Assembly (NCBI GenBank): GCA_021806765.1
Contig: JAJZQR010000056.1
Location: 1-25,403, forward strand
DNA length: 25,403 nucleotides
Direction: 5' to 3'
Origin: Chloroflexota bacterium
GTDB lineage: Bacteria > Chloroflexota > UBA6077
How positions within the stretch are numbered: position 1 is the first letter of the stretch; each line of letters starts with the position of its first letter. Position numbers and translations under genes: made by a program. The notes beneath the pieces are model-generated. The model saw only the letters and a program-made list of their open reading frames with translations, was not told the DNA's origin and searched no databases. Below are positions 7,277 to 15,455 of this stretch, piece after piece.

Positions 7277-10098
7277 GCGCCTCCGCCTCGAGATTGAGGC
7301 AACGGTTTCCGGCCCGATGGCGTTGGCCGGTGTTGGCTCGTCCCTTGGGCCTTCAGTCCCGGATCGCCCTCCTGGTGGCCTCCGGCCTGCTGGCCTTGAT
7401 GACCCTCTTCGTCGCCCTGGGGCTCTCGGCGCTCCAAGAGAGCACCACCCGGGGGTTTCAGGAGCGGGCGGTGCTGGCCCAGATGGCGGCCGAGCATCTG
7501 GACTTCGTCCTGGATCAGGCTGCGGAGACGGTCAACTGGGCTGCTCCGTACTTCGTTCCTCCCCTTCAGGCGGGCGATCGGGACGCCGTCATCGCGCTGT
7601 TGGGCAGCACCAGCCACCGCCTCGCCTTCATCGCCAGCAGCCTGCTGCTCTTCGATCCATCCGGCCTCCTGGTTCGGGCAGAACCCGCAGGAGATCTCTC
7701 CTACCCCAGTCTGAGCCCGCGGGCCGTCCAATCGCTCAACTCCGGAGGGACCAAGGCGATAGACTGGGTTCGTACCCCCGAGGGAACCGTGGCGGTGGTT
7801 CTGGTACCCATCCAGGCCTCTGGGGGGCAGAGGGTGGGTTACCTGGGTGCTGCCCTGGATTTCTCCGGGGCTGCCGTCGGCCACTGGCTGAGTCAGCTGG
7901 CCATGGGCAAGAGTGGCCGGGTGGACGTGGTTGACGCCGAAGGCATGGTGTTGACCAGCACCAACGACCAGCAGTCGCCGCCGGCCGAGAGCCACGCCAG
8001 CTACTTCACCGGATTGATGGCCGAGAAGCGAGCCACCGTGACCACCTGCTACGACTGCCACGCTACCTCCAGCGGGCCTGCCCGGAGTCGAGAGGTCATG
8101 GCCTTTGCGCCGCTGAAGACCACCGACTGGGGTGTGGTGCTGCGACAGTCGGAGGACGAGGTGATGGAGCCGACCCGTCAGTTGCAGCAGCAAGTGCTGG
8201 GGTTGGGGGCCGTGTCGTTGCTGGTTGCGCTCTTCATGGTGTGGCTCACCACTCGAAGTATAGTTGGACCGATCCGCGCTCTGACCCTGTCCGCTCGCAG
8301 GATCGCTGAGGGCAACCTGAGCGAAGCTGTAGTGGTCCAGGGCAGCGACGAGGTGGGCGATCTGGCGCGTGCCCTGGACTACATGAGGACGCGGTTGCAG
8401 CGCTCCATCGAGGAGATCAAGGGCTGCGCCGCCGAGTTAGATCGGCGGGTCCAGGAGCGCACCGCCGAGCTGGAGCGCTCCCGAGACGACCTGGAGAGCT
8501 CCCGCGACTATCTGCAGACGATGATCGACAGCCTCAGCGATGAGTTGATGGTGATCGACAAGAGCTTCCAGGTGAGGCGGGTGAACGCTGCTTTGACCAG
8601 GGAGTCACGCGGCGATCTCACGCCCGTGGGGCGCCCCTGCTACCTGATTACTCATGGCCAGAGCAAGCCGTGCGGACCTCCTTGCTGTGAGTGCCCGGCC
8701 CAACGGGTATGGGAGACCGGGAAGCCCGCCCGCGCGCTCCACGTCCATGCCAGTCCGGGGCAGCGGACACGATACGTCGAGGTGGTGGTCGCGCCGCTGC
8801 GCGACCGTGACGGGCAGGTGGTGGAGCTGATCGAAGCCATGCGGGATGTCACGGAGGAGCGGGAGCTAGAGGACGAGCTGTTGCGCCGCAACCGGGAACT
8901 CTCGACCCTGAACTCCATCGCCGTGGCCCTGAACCAGTCGCTGGATCTGGAACCCATCCTGAAAGGGGCGCTGCTCAACGCTTTGAAGCTGACGGGCATG
9001 GAGGCGGGAGCCGTTTACCTGGTGGATGAGCACAGCGGTGAACTGGAGCTGGCGGCCCATCACGGTCTCTCTCTGGAGGCAGCCCAGGTTGCGGCCAATC
9101 TCGGCTTGAGCGCCAGCCTCTGCGCCTCGACCGCTCAGGCAGGGGAGCCGATCGTGGTGGAAGACACCGCCAGATATGCCCGTGGCATGAGGTCGGTGCT
9201 TCGAAATGAAAAGATGAGGTGCATGGTCCGGGTGCCCTTCAAGTCCACCCGCGGGTTGCTGGGGACCATGTGTCTGGGAACCCGCACCTCTCGCAGCTTC
9301 TCCAAGGCGGAGATGGAGTTGCTGACTTCAGTGAGCAACCAGATCGCGGTGGCCGTGCAGAACGTGCGGTTGTACGAGGAGCTTCAGCGCAAGGAGAGGA
9401 TGCGTGGTGAGTTGCTGCTGAAGGTGATCGCGGCCCAGGAAGAGGAGAGGAAGCGAATTGCCCGGGAATTGCACGATCAGACGAGCCAGGCCCTGGCTGC
9501 CCTGTCGGTGGCGGTGGAGACGGCGGCGGGACAGGCGGTCGAGGGCGGGGACGTCAGCGAGAGCCTGGGTCGCATGCGGACTTTGACCGTGGACACCCTG
9601 GAGGAGGTCCACCGGCTGATCTTCGACCTTCGTCCAACTCTGCTGGACGATCTGGGGCTGATTGCCGCCATGCGGTGGTACGCCGAGACCAGGCTCGGGG
9701 AGGTGGGGATCAAGGTGCGGCTGGAGGTGGCGGGGGAGGAGCGCCGTCTCGCTCCCCAGATCGAAACAGCGCTATACCGGGTGGTGCAGGAGGCTGTCAA
9801 CAACGTGGCGAACCACTCCGGGGCCCAGAGCGCCACCATCACCCTGGTGCTGAAGCCCGAGCTGTTGACGATAACCATCGTGGACGATGGGTGGGGCTTC
9901 GACATGGCCGAGTTGGCTCGGTCCGGCGACCAGACGAGGGGACTCGGACTGATGGGCATGAAGGAACGGGTGGAGCTGTTGGGGGGCAACTTCGCTATCT
10001 ACTCGGAGTTGGGGGGCGGTACCAAGATCACGGTGGAGGTCCCCCAACTGGAAGGCGAGGGCGACGGTAATGGGCAAGATACGAGTTCTGATAGTTGA
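7273..10098 (+). CDS. Membrane sensor histidine kinase with CxxCH heme-c motif, HAMP, Cys-rich PAS, GAF and HisKA_3
   Basis: A 941-residue kinase. TM1 at about 30-52, an extracytoplasmic Cache-like sensor (about 55-305) holding TTCYDCH, a CxxCH heme-c attachment motif at 259-263, TM2 at about 308-326, HAMP (about 327-380), coiled coil (380-415), and a PAS domain (about 415-530) with clustered cysteines C456, C467, C471, C472 and C474. GAF follows (about 545-705), then HisKA_3 with H734 in RIARELHDQTSQA, and a HATPase domain (VNNVANHSG, DDGWGFD, GLGLMGMKERV). The catalytic part is NarX/LiaS-like. The heme motif and cysteine cluster suggest redox, gas or sulfur-species sensing. It overlaps its response regulator by 29 nt. 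A signal linked to the dsr genes is inferred only from position. Confidence 0.9.
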   Translation: MSASASRLRQRFPARWRWPVLARPLGLQSRIALLVASGLLALMTLFVALGLSALQESTTRGFQERAVLAQMAAEHLDFVLDQAAETVNWAAPYFVPPLQAGDRDAVIALLGSTSHRLAFIASSLLLFDPSGLLVRAEPAGDLSYPSLSPRAVQSLNSGGTKAIDWVRTPEGTVAVVLVPIQASGGQRVGYLGAALDFSGAAVGHWLSQLAMGKSGRVDVVDAEGMVLTSTNDQQSPPAESHASYFTGLMAEKRATVTTCYDCHATSSGPARSREVMAFAPLKTTDWGVVLRQSEDEVMEPTRQLQQQVLGLGAVSLLVALFMVWLTTRSIVGPIRALTLSARRIAEGNLSEAVVVQGSDEVGDLARALDYMRTRLQRSIEEIKGCAAELDRRVQERTAELERSRDDLESSRDYLQTMIDSLSDELMVIDKSFQVRRVNAALTRESRGDLTPVGRPCYLITHGQSKPCGPPCCECPAQRVWETGKPARALHVHASPGQRTRYVEVVVAPLRDRDGQVVELIEAMRDVTEERELEDELLRRNRELSTLNSIAVALNQSLDLEPILKGALLNALKLTGMEAGAVYLVDEHSGELELAAHHGLSLEAAQVAANLGLSASLCASTAQAGEPIVVEDTARYARGMRSVLRNEKMRCMVRVPFKSTRGLLGTMCLGTRTSRSFSKAEMELLTSVSNQIAVAVQNVRLYEELQRKERMRGELLLKVIAAQEEERKRIARELHDQTSQALAALSVAVETAAGQAVEGGDVSESLGRMRTLTVDTLEEVHRLIFDLRPTLLDDLGLIAAMRWYAETRLGEVGIKVRLEVAGEERRLAPQIETALYRVVQEAVNNVANHSGAQSATITLVLKPELLTITIVDDGWGFDMAELARSGDQTRGLGLMGMKERVELLGGNFAIYSELGGGTKITVEVPQLEGEGDGNGQDTSSDS

Positions 10099-10720
10099 CG
10101 ACCACGCCATTCTCAGAGAGGGGATCCGAGCGTTATTGGCTCTCTCCAAGGATGTGGAGGTGGTCGGCGAGGCTCCCGACGGGCAGACGGGCATCGAGCG
10201 GGCCCGCGAACTTGTGCCCGACGTGGTGCTGATGGATATCGCGATGCCGGGGCTGGATGGGCTGGAGGCTACCCGGCGGATCAAGGAGCGGCACAAGAGC
10301 ATCAAGGTGCTCATCCTGACTCAGCACGAGAACCGGGAGTACGTATTCCCCATCCTGAAGGCCGGCGCCGACGGCTACGTGTTGAAGAAGGCCGCAGGTA
10401 CCGAATTAATCTCCGCCATCCGTGCCGTGCACGAGGGAGGCACCTTCCTCTATCCCTCGGTGGCGAAGACCGTGGTGGAGGACTACCTTCGTCCCGATGG
10501 GACCATCTCCGAGCGGCGCCACTCCAAACTTACGGACCGGGAGATTGAGGTGCTGAAGCTGGTGGCTGAGGGGCGCAGCAACCAGGAGATTGCCGATCTG
10601 CTCTGCCTCAGCGTCAAGACGGTCACGGGCCACCGCACCAACATCATGGAGAAGCTGGACCTCCATAGCCGAACTGAACTGGTGAAATATGCCATCCGCA
10701 CCGGACTGATCGAGGCTTAG
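10070..10720 (+). CDS. NarL/FixJ family response regulator
   Basis: DNA-binding response regulator of 216 residues. Receiver domain 1-~120 with the acidic pair D10-D11, phosphoacceptor D56 in VVLMDIAMPG, the T/S position in LILTQH, and the conserved Lys in GYVLKKA. A LuxR-type helix-turn-helix follows (about 150-205), with LTDREIEVLKLVAEGRSNQEIADLLCLSVKTV-type spacing. It overlaps the 3' end of the kinase gene by 29 nt in another frame, so the two form a cognate pair. Its targets are not known; the next genes downstream are the YeiH transporter and dsr operon. Confidence 0.93.
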   Translation: MGKIRVLIVDDHAILREGIRALLALSKDVEVVGEAPDGQTGIERARELVPDVVLMDIAMPGLDGLEATRRIKERHKSIKVLILTQHENREYVFPILKAGADGYVLKKAAGTELISAIRAVHEGGTFLYPSVAKTVVEDYLRPDGTISERRHSKLTDREIEVLKLVAEGRSNQEIADLLCLSVKTVTGHRTNIMEKLDLHSRTELVKYAIRTGLIEA

Positions 10721-10761
10721 ACCCGGCCTCGGTGTGGCGGTCTGGAGCACTCCCCGAAGCA

Positions 10762-10777
10762 TAGGGCGTTTGCCCTA
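10762..10777 (+). terminator. Small hairpin after the response regulator gene
   Basis: TAGGGC (10762-10767), loop GTTT, GCCCTA (10772-10777), 41 nt after the stop. There is no T-run, so intrinsic termination is weakly supported. Confidence 0.3.
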
Positions 10778-10907
10778 CCTGTCAACAGGGCGTTCGCCGG
10801 ATACCCCCTTCTCCCCTACTCTTCTAGACTCTCTTCGGTGGCTCAGCGCCTTCCTGTGGGCTTGCGTGGCAGCCTTTCCCGGTCATTGAGGGCTTTCAGC
10901 AGGTTAT

Positions 10908-10928
10908 CTGGAGAGGCCTCCTCTCCAG
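10908..10928. repeat. 9-bp stem hairpin in the gap before the YeiH gene
   Basis: CTGGAGAGG (10908-10916), loop CCT, CCTCTCCAG (10920-10928), a perfect stem. Function unknown; no T-run follows. Confidence 0.45.
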
Positions 10929-11302
10929 TGTTGGTTTCTGCAGATGGAGGGTTCGGGAAGAGCCCAATTTTGCCCGTGAGGACCATCGCGGGGTTCGCAT
11001 CAGACGAAGGGGGGATGTAGAGAGTCGGTATTGCGCAGACTCCTCGGGATGCCCGAAACGTGACGACGGCGTGGCCGCTCATCCAGGTTGCGGCCGAGGG
11101 CATCTGCCGAAGAAGGAGCCGGGGCCCGTTGGGGCCTAGCTGGGGCAAGAGTGCCCGCTAGCCCTCTCGATGGCAGCGGTGCCGGCCGAGGGAGTATCCA
11201 CGGGTCAGGATGCTTCACCAGGCAGGGAAGGTCACTGGACCTCAACTCCGGGCAGTGCGAGTGCTGGCGAGCACGACCGCGATTAGAAAAGGAGAGAGAG
11301 CC

Positions 11303-12625
11303 ATGGCTGCTGCGCACGCTGAGCCTGTAAAGAAGCGTAGCGTCCTAGTCACCAGCGAAGACTGGTGGTCGGTGTACCTGGGTCTGTTCCTCTTGATTGT
11401 CACCTTCGGCGCCTTCGTTTCGGGGTCTCCGCTCAACATCCTCAAGACGGCCATGCCCGTGATGTGGCCAAAGGCGGATCTTGGGGCTCACTTCGCCGCC
11501 AACATCAACGCCTACCTCTTCATGTACTTGATGCTGATCGTGATCACCGGCGTGGCGGTGGCGGTGATGGGCGGCAAGTTCCTCCACTACCTGCTCTCCT
11601 TCACCGTGCTGTTCGTCATGTCGGGGGTCGTCCTGATCCTGGGCAGCCAGACGGAGTTGAAGACCTATGGTCTCGAGTACCCCTTCTGGGCCCTGCTGAT
11701 AGGGCTCGTCATCGGAAACAGCTGGACCCTGCCGGCCTGGTTCAAAGCCGCGGCTGGTAGAACCGAGTTCTTCATTAAGACCGGTATCGTGTTACTCGGG
11801 GTGAACCTCCCCTTCACCACGGTGGTCCAGGGGGGCGGCTGGGGCTTCCTGGAAGCCGTGATCATCGTGGGCGTGGGCTTCACCGTCGCCTTCATCGTGG
11901 CCAAGCGACTGGGCTTCGACAACACCTTCGCCGCCGTGCTGGGCGCGGGCGGGTCGGTTTGCGGCGTGTCCGCGGCCATCGCCGTGGGTGGCAGCGTCAA
12001 GGCCAACCAGAAGCACGTGGGTTACATCGTCTCCCTGGTGGTGCTGTACGCCCTGGTGCTGATCTTCCTCATGCCTTTCCTGTCCCGCCTGATGGGCCTC
12101 AGTCACGAAGTGGCGGGCGCCTGGATCGGCGGGTCGGAGTTGGCGGACGCGGCCGGCCTAGCGGCCGCTGCGATGATCTCGGACAAGGCGGTTCAGGCCT
12201 TCACCCTGGTGAAGCTGAACAGGGACGTGATGATCGGTGTGCTGGCCTTCATCATGGCCATCGCCTCCGTTACCCGCTGGGAGAGGAAAGAGGGCCAGCC
12301 GCTCCCCAGCCCGATAGTGATCTGGGATCGGTTCCCTAAGTTCGTGATCGCCTTCCTGCTGGTCTCCTTCTTGGCCACGACCTGGACGGTTCAGTACGGC
12401 AAGGACTTCGCGCCCGCTGTGACGGCGAACCTGACCACCGTCCGGACCTGGCTATTCGTCCTGGCCTTCCTGTGCATCGGCTGCAACACTCGGATCCAGG
12501 ACGTGCGATCCATGGGGTCGAAGCCGATCATAGCCTTCACGACCGTGGTGGTGGTGAATCTCATCATCGGCTTCATCATGGCGAACCTCCTGTTCGGTGG
12601 AGTCATCGCCAAGCCCCTCGGCTAG
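11303..12625 (+). CDS. YeiH-type putative sulfate exporter family membrane protein (UPF0324)
   Basis: Polytopic membrane protein of 440 residues with about ten to twelve hydrophobic helices. The match is to the YeiH / Cons_hypoth698 family annotated as putative sulfate exporters: FFIKTGIVLLGVNLPF, GAGGSVCGVSAAIA, IGGSELADAAGLAAAAMISDKAVQAFTLVKLNRDVMIG and the C-terminal CIGCNTRI region are characteristic. ATG 11303 follows AAGGAG at 8 nt and agrees with the first helix. The N-terminus is longer than in the plain family. The family's transport role is poorly tested. Its place just before dsrA suggests movement of sulfite, sulfate or another sulfur oxyanion, which is an inference. Confidence 0.82.
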   Translation: MAAAHAEPVKKRSVLVTSEDWWSVYLGLFLLIVTFGAFVSGSPLNILKTAMPVMWPKADLGAHFAANINAYLFMYLMLIVITGVAVAVMGGKFLHYLLSFTVLFVMSGVVLILGSQTELKTYGLEYPFWALLIGLVIGNSWTLPAWFKAAAGRTEFFIKTGIVLLGVNLPFTTVVQGGGWGFLEAVIIVGVGFTVAFIVAKRLGFDNTFAAVLGAGGSVCGVSAAIAVGGSVKANQKHVGYIVSLVVLYALVLIFLMPFLSRLMGLSHEVAGAWIGGSELADAAGLAAAAMISDKAVQAFTLVKLNRDVMIGVLAFIMAIASVTRWERKEGQPLPSPIVIWDRFPKFVIAFLLVSFLATTWTVQYGKDFAPAVTANLTTVRTWLFVLAFLCIGCNTRIQDVRSMGSKPIIAFTTVVVVNLIIGFIMANLLFGGVIAKPLG

Positions 12626-12665
12626 GCCGGGGAGGCTACCGCGTGGCAGACACGCTTTGAGGCTC

Positions 12666-12711
12666 GCGGGCGGTCTGGAAGGGCTCCGATCACGTCGGTC
12701 AGACCGCCCGC
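12666..12711 (+). terminator. Long-stem hairpin between the YeiH gene and dsrA
   Basis: GCGGGCGGTCTG (12666-12677) pairs perfectly with CAGACCGCCCGC (12700-12711), a 12-bp stem with a 22-nt loop, 41 nt after the YeiH stop. No T-run follows, so it may be a Rho-independent-like stop, a repeat, or an RNA-stabilising structure. It separates the transporter from the dsr operon. Confidence 0.5.
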
Positions 12712-12812
12712 CGGTTCCCACAGCTTGAGCCGGTGGCGGCCAAGCTACCTTGCAGTGCTTAAGCCCATTCTGAACGGACTACCGAGGAGGGTAGGAAGTA
12801 GGAGGTAGGTTG

Positions 12813-13997
12813 ATGGCAGAAGAGTCCAAGACACCGATGGTGGACGAACTCGAGAAGGGAAGCTGGCCCAGCTTTGCCAAGGAGATGAAACGGCGGGCAG
12901 AGAAGAACGCCGCTGCCAAGGACCTGGTGGGGCAGCTGGAGCTTTCCTACGAGGAAAAGCGGGTCCACTGGAAGCACGGTGGTGTGGTGGGTGTCAGGGG
13001 ATACGGCGGTGGCGTGATCGGGCGCTACTCCGACGTCCCCGAGCAGTTCCCCAACGCCGCCGAGTTCCACACTATGCGGGTGAACATGCCCAGCGGCTGG
13101 TTCTATACCACCGAGTCGCTGCGCAAGCTGTGCGACATCTGGGAGAAGCACGGCAGCGGCCTGACCAACATGCACGGCTCCACCGGCGACATCATCCTGC
13201 TGGGCACACAGACGGCCCATCTCCAGGAGGCCTTCAACGACCTGAGCGACGCCGGGTTTGACCTGGGCGGCTCCGGTTCCGACCTGCGAACCCCCAGCGC
13301 CTGTATAGGCCAGGCTCGGTGCGAGAACGCCTGCATCGACAGTCTGGGGATCTGCCACGATCTCACGACGACCTTCCAGAACGAGCTACACCGGCCGATG
13401 TGGCCCTACAAGTTCAAGATCAAGGTGGCGGGATGCGCCAACGACTGCGTTGCCGCTATCGCTCGTTCGGACTTCGCCATTATCGGTACCTGGAAGGGGC
13501 CTCTGCAGATCGACCAGGACGCGGTCAAGGCCTACATCGCTGCCGACTTCGACGTGAAGGGCGAGGTCGTCGATATGTGCCCCACCAGGGCGCTGTCGCT
13601 GGAGCAGGACAGCACCCTGGCCCTCGAAGCGGAGGACTGCAAGCGCTGCATGCACTGCCTCAACAAGATGCCCAGGGCGATCCGGCCGGGCGCCGAGAAG
13701 GGCGCGACGATCTTGATCGGCGGCAAGGCGCCCATCGTCCGAGGCGCCTACCTATCCTCGGTGATCGTGCCCTTCATGAAGATGGAGCCTCCCTACGACG
13801 AGCTGAAGGATCTGCTCGGGCGGATCTGGGAGTGGTGGGACGAGCACGGCAAGACCCGCGAGAGGGTCGGCGAGTTGATCGACCGGATGGGCATGGGCAA
13901 CTTCCTTCGGGAGATGGGGCTGGAGCCGGTGCCCCAGATGGTGTTCGCGCCCAGGTCGAACCCCTACTACTTCTGGCAGCCTGACGAGGTGAAGTGA
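12813..13997 (+). CDS. dsrA: Dissimilatory sulfite reductase alpha subunit DsrA
   Basis: Alpha subunit of the cytoplasmic siroheme enzyme that reduces sulfite by up to six electrons, passing sulfur to DsrC. The 394-residue product has the siroheme/[4Fe-4S] cysteines C164-x5-C170 (CIGQARC) and C208-x3-C212 (CANDC), plus the inserted ferredoxin domain with C256 in CPTRA and C276, C279, C282 in [12 protein letters not shown]. Length is near the usual 400 or so. ATG 12813 follows AGGAGGT at 6 nt. It is joined to dsrB by a TGATG overlap, so alpha and beta are translationally coupled. All expected ligands are present, which supports an active enzyme. Confidence 0.97.
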   Translation: MAEESKTPMVDELEKGSWPSFAKEMKRRAEKNAAAKDLVGQLELSYEEKRVHWKHGGVVGVRGYGGGVIGRYSDVPEQFPNAAEFHTMRVNMPSGWFYTTESLRKLCDIWEKHGSGLTNMHGSTGDIILLGTQTAHLQEAFNDLSDAGFDLGGSGSDLRTPSACIGQARCENACIDSLGICHDLTTTFQNELHRPMWPYKFKIKVAGCANDCVAAIARSDFAIIGTWKGPLQIDQDAVKAYIAADFDVKGEVVDMCPTRALSLEQDSTLALEAEDCKRCMHCLNKMPRAIRPGAEKGATILIGGKAPIVRGAYLSSVIVPFMKMEPPYDELKDLLGRIWEWWDEHGKTRERVGELIDRMGMGNFLREMGLEPVPQMVFAPRSNPYYFWQPDEVK

Positions 13998-15061
13998 TGA
14001 CAGACGCAAGAACCGATTTCGGGCCTCCATACTTCAAAGATATGCTGCCTCCGGTGATGGTGGAGAACTACGGCAAGTGGGCCTACCACGAGACCTTGCA
14101 GCCGGGTGTTCTGAAGCACGTCTCCGAGACGGGCGCCGCCGTCTACACGGTGAGGATTGGGTCCCCACGTTTGATGGCCATCGACACCATCCGTGAGATC
14201 TGCGATGTCGCCGACCAGTTCTGCGACGGCCACCTGCGGTTTACCAGCCGCAACAACATAGAGTTCATGCTCACCGACGCCGATAAGGTTCAGCCCTTGA
14301 TCGACGAAGTGAGGAAGATGGGCTTTCCGGTGGGCGGCACCGGCAACGCCATCAGCAACATCGTCCACACCCAGGGGTGGATCCACTGCCACAGCGCGGC
14401 CACCGACGCCTCCGCGCTGGTGAAGTCCATCATGGACGAGGTCCAGCCCTACTTCGAGAGCATGACGCTGCCGGGCAAGCTGCGGATCTCCGTGGCCTGC
14501 TGCCTGAACATGTGCGGCGCGGTCCACTGCTCCGACCTGGCCATCGTGGGGATCCACAGGAAGCCACCCAAGGTCGACGCCGAGCGGTTAGCAAAGACCT
14601 GCGAGGTGCCCAACATCGTGGCCGCCTGCCCCACGGCCGCCATCCGGCCCAACCCCAAGGAGAAGGGGGTTATCATCAACGAAGATCGGTGCATGTACTG
14701 CGGCAACTGCTTCACGGTTTGCCCTGCCATGCCCATCGCCGACCCCGAGAACGACGGCGTCGCGATCTTCGTGGGTGGCAAGGTTTCCAACGCCAGGAGC
14801 GCCCCCATGTTCTCCCGGTTGGCCATTCCGTACCTGCCTAACCATCCGCCCAGGTGGCCTGAGACGGTGGATGCCATCAAGCATATCGTCGAGGTGTACG
14901 CCGAGCACGCCCACAAGGGCGAGCGGATGGGTGAGTGGATCGAGCGGGTGGGCTGGGAGTCCTTCTTCCGGCTGACGGGCATCCCATTCACCGACAAGCA
15001 CATCGACGACTTCAGGTTCGCACCCACCACCTTCAGGACCTCCGCGGCCTTCAAGTGGTAG
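13997..15061 (+). CDS. dsrB: Dissimilatory sulfite reductase beta subunit DsrB
   Basis: Beta subunit, 354 residues. Visible: the core segment RFTSRNNIEFML (81-92), NIVHTQGWIHCH with C131, and the coupled-cluster region ACCLNMCGAVHC (C168/C169, C173) in the active-site half. The ferredoxin domain has C211 in ACPTAA and C232, C235, C238, C242 in CMYCGNCFTVCP. The catalytic siroheme of DsrAB is bound at the beta side. The ATG shares its A with the dsrA stop codon (TGATG). The 3' end is followed after 15 nt by a 28-bp palindrome before dsrD. Family identity is beyond doubt; strain-level phylogeny cannot be judged by eye. Confidence 0.97.
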   Translation: MTDARTDFGPPYFKDMLPPVMVENYGKWAYHETLQPGVLKHVSETGAAVYTVRIGSPRLMAIDTIREICDVADQFCDGHLRFTSRNNIEFMLTDADKVQPLIDEVRKMGFPVGGTGNAISNIVHTQGWIHCHSAATDASALVKSIMDEVQPYFESMTLPGKLRISVACCLNMCGAVHCSDLAIVGIHRKPPKVDAERLAKTCEVPNIVAACPTAAIRPNPKEKGVIINEDRCMYCGNCFTVCPAMPIADPENDGVAIFVGGKVSNARSAPMFSRLAIPYLPNHPPRWPETVDAIKHIVEVYAEHAHKGERMGEWIERVGWESFFRLTGIPFTDKHIDDFRFAPTTFRTSAAFKW

Positions 15062-15076
15062 AGGTGGGAAGATCGG

Positions 15077-15104
15077 GTAGAGACGCGACATGTCGCGTCT
15101 CTAC
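15077..15104. repeat. 28-bp perfect palindrome, copy 2 (dsrB-dsrD gap)
   Basis: Identical to the copies at 413 and 15370. With flanking bases it extends to a 30-bp palindrome, 15076-15105. It lies between the dsrB stop and the dsrD start, within one presumed transcript. Confidence 0.95.
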
Positions 15105-15131
15105 CAAATCCCGGATGGAAGGGAGGGAAAG

Positions 15132-15326
15132 GTGAGCGAGGATCTTCAGAGCAAGGTGCTGGCCTACCTGGGCACGGTCGATAAGGCCAAGAATCGGGAT
15201 ATCGCCACGGCCCTGAAGGAGCCGAAGCCCGAGGTCGATAAGGCTGTGGCCGAACTGGCCAAGGCGGACAAGATCGAGTACCTGTACATCGGAACCTCCT
15301 ACGTGAAGCTGAAGGGCAAGGAGTAG
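15132..15326 (+). CDS. dsrD: DsrD, small activator of DsrAB
   Basis: A 64-residue winged-helix protein directly after dsrAB. The C-terminal strand region KIEYLYIGTSYVKLKGKE resembles the beta-wing end of characterised DsrD, and the preceding DIATALKEPKPEVDKAVAELAKADKI resembles the helix-turn-helix core. DsrD is known as an allosteric activator of DsrAB and is a marker of the reductive pathway. It is shorter than the ~78-residue Desulfovibrio protein, mostly by a missing tail. Start chosen: GTG 15132, preceded by GGAGG; a start further upstream would include the palindrome. Identity rests on position plus C-terminal similarity. Confidence 0.82.
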   Translation: MSEDLQSKVLAYLGTVDKAKNRDIATALKEPKPEVDKAVAELAKADKIEYLYIGTSYVKLKGKE

Positions 15327-15334
15327 GAGCCGGC

Positions 15335-15432
15335 TGTCATGCTGAGCGTCAACGAATCATCTGTCTCTTGTAGAGACGCGACATGTCGCGTCTCTACAGA
15401 GGCCGAGATCCTTCGCTGCGCTCAGGATGACA
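15335..15432. repeat. Composite palindromic repeat (imperfect outer arms around palindrome copy 3)
   Basis: The outer left arm, TGTCATGCTGAGCG followed by AACGAATCATCT (15335-15362), and the right arm, GAGATCCTTCGCTGCG then CTCAGGATGACA (15405-15432), are imperfect reverse complements. They surround the 28-bp palindrome at 15370-15397. The arms resemble dispersed TCATCCTGAGCG-type repeats. The whole fills the dsrD to RsbRD-N gap. Confidence 0.75.
15370..15397. repeat. 28-bp perfect palindrome, copy 3
   Basis: Identical to the copies at 413 and 15077, extended to 30 bp (15369-15398) by a flanking T/A pair. It is nested inside the composite repeat 15335-15432. Confidence 0.95.
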
Positions 15433-15455
15433 TTGTTCGGCAGAGAAAGGCGACC

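Larger units (their letters stand above)
10721..11302. other. Non-coding gap of 582 nt upstream of the YeiH gene
   Basis: No ORF here resembles a known protein on either strand; the short ORFs of about 60-105 codons have no recognisable domains. Visible structure: hairpin TAGGGC-GTTT-GCCCTA at 10762-10777 just after the response regulator gene, and a 9-bp hairpin at 10908-10928. The 3' part should hold the promoter of the YeiH gene, but I see no convincing -35/-10 pair. Confidence 0.6.

Noticed and set aside
10843..11148. 101-codon open frame on the - strand in the gap before the YeiH gene
   Set aside because: No known domain, no clear ribosome site, ordinary length for chance at this GC content.
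413..15397. The three 28-bp palindromes as a CRISPR array
   Set aside because: Copies are 14.6 kb and 0.3 kb apart with no regular spacers and no cas genes; they are dispersed palindromes.
15339..15455. N-terminal extension of the RsbRD-N protein to 15339
   Set aside because: The extension is a translation of the composite repeat; the domain starts naturally at the ATG at 15456.
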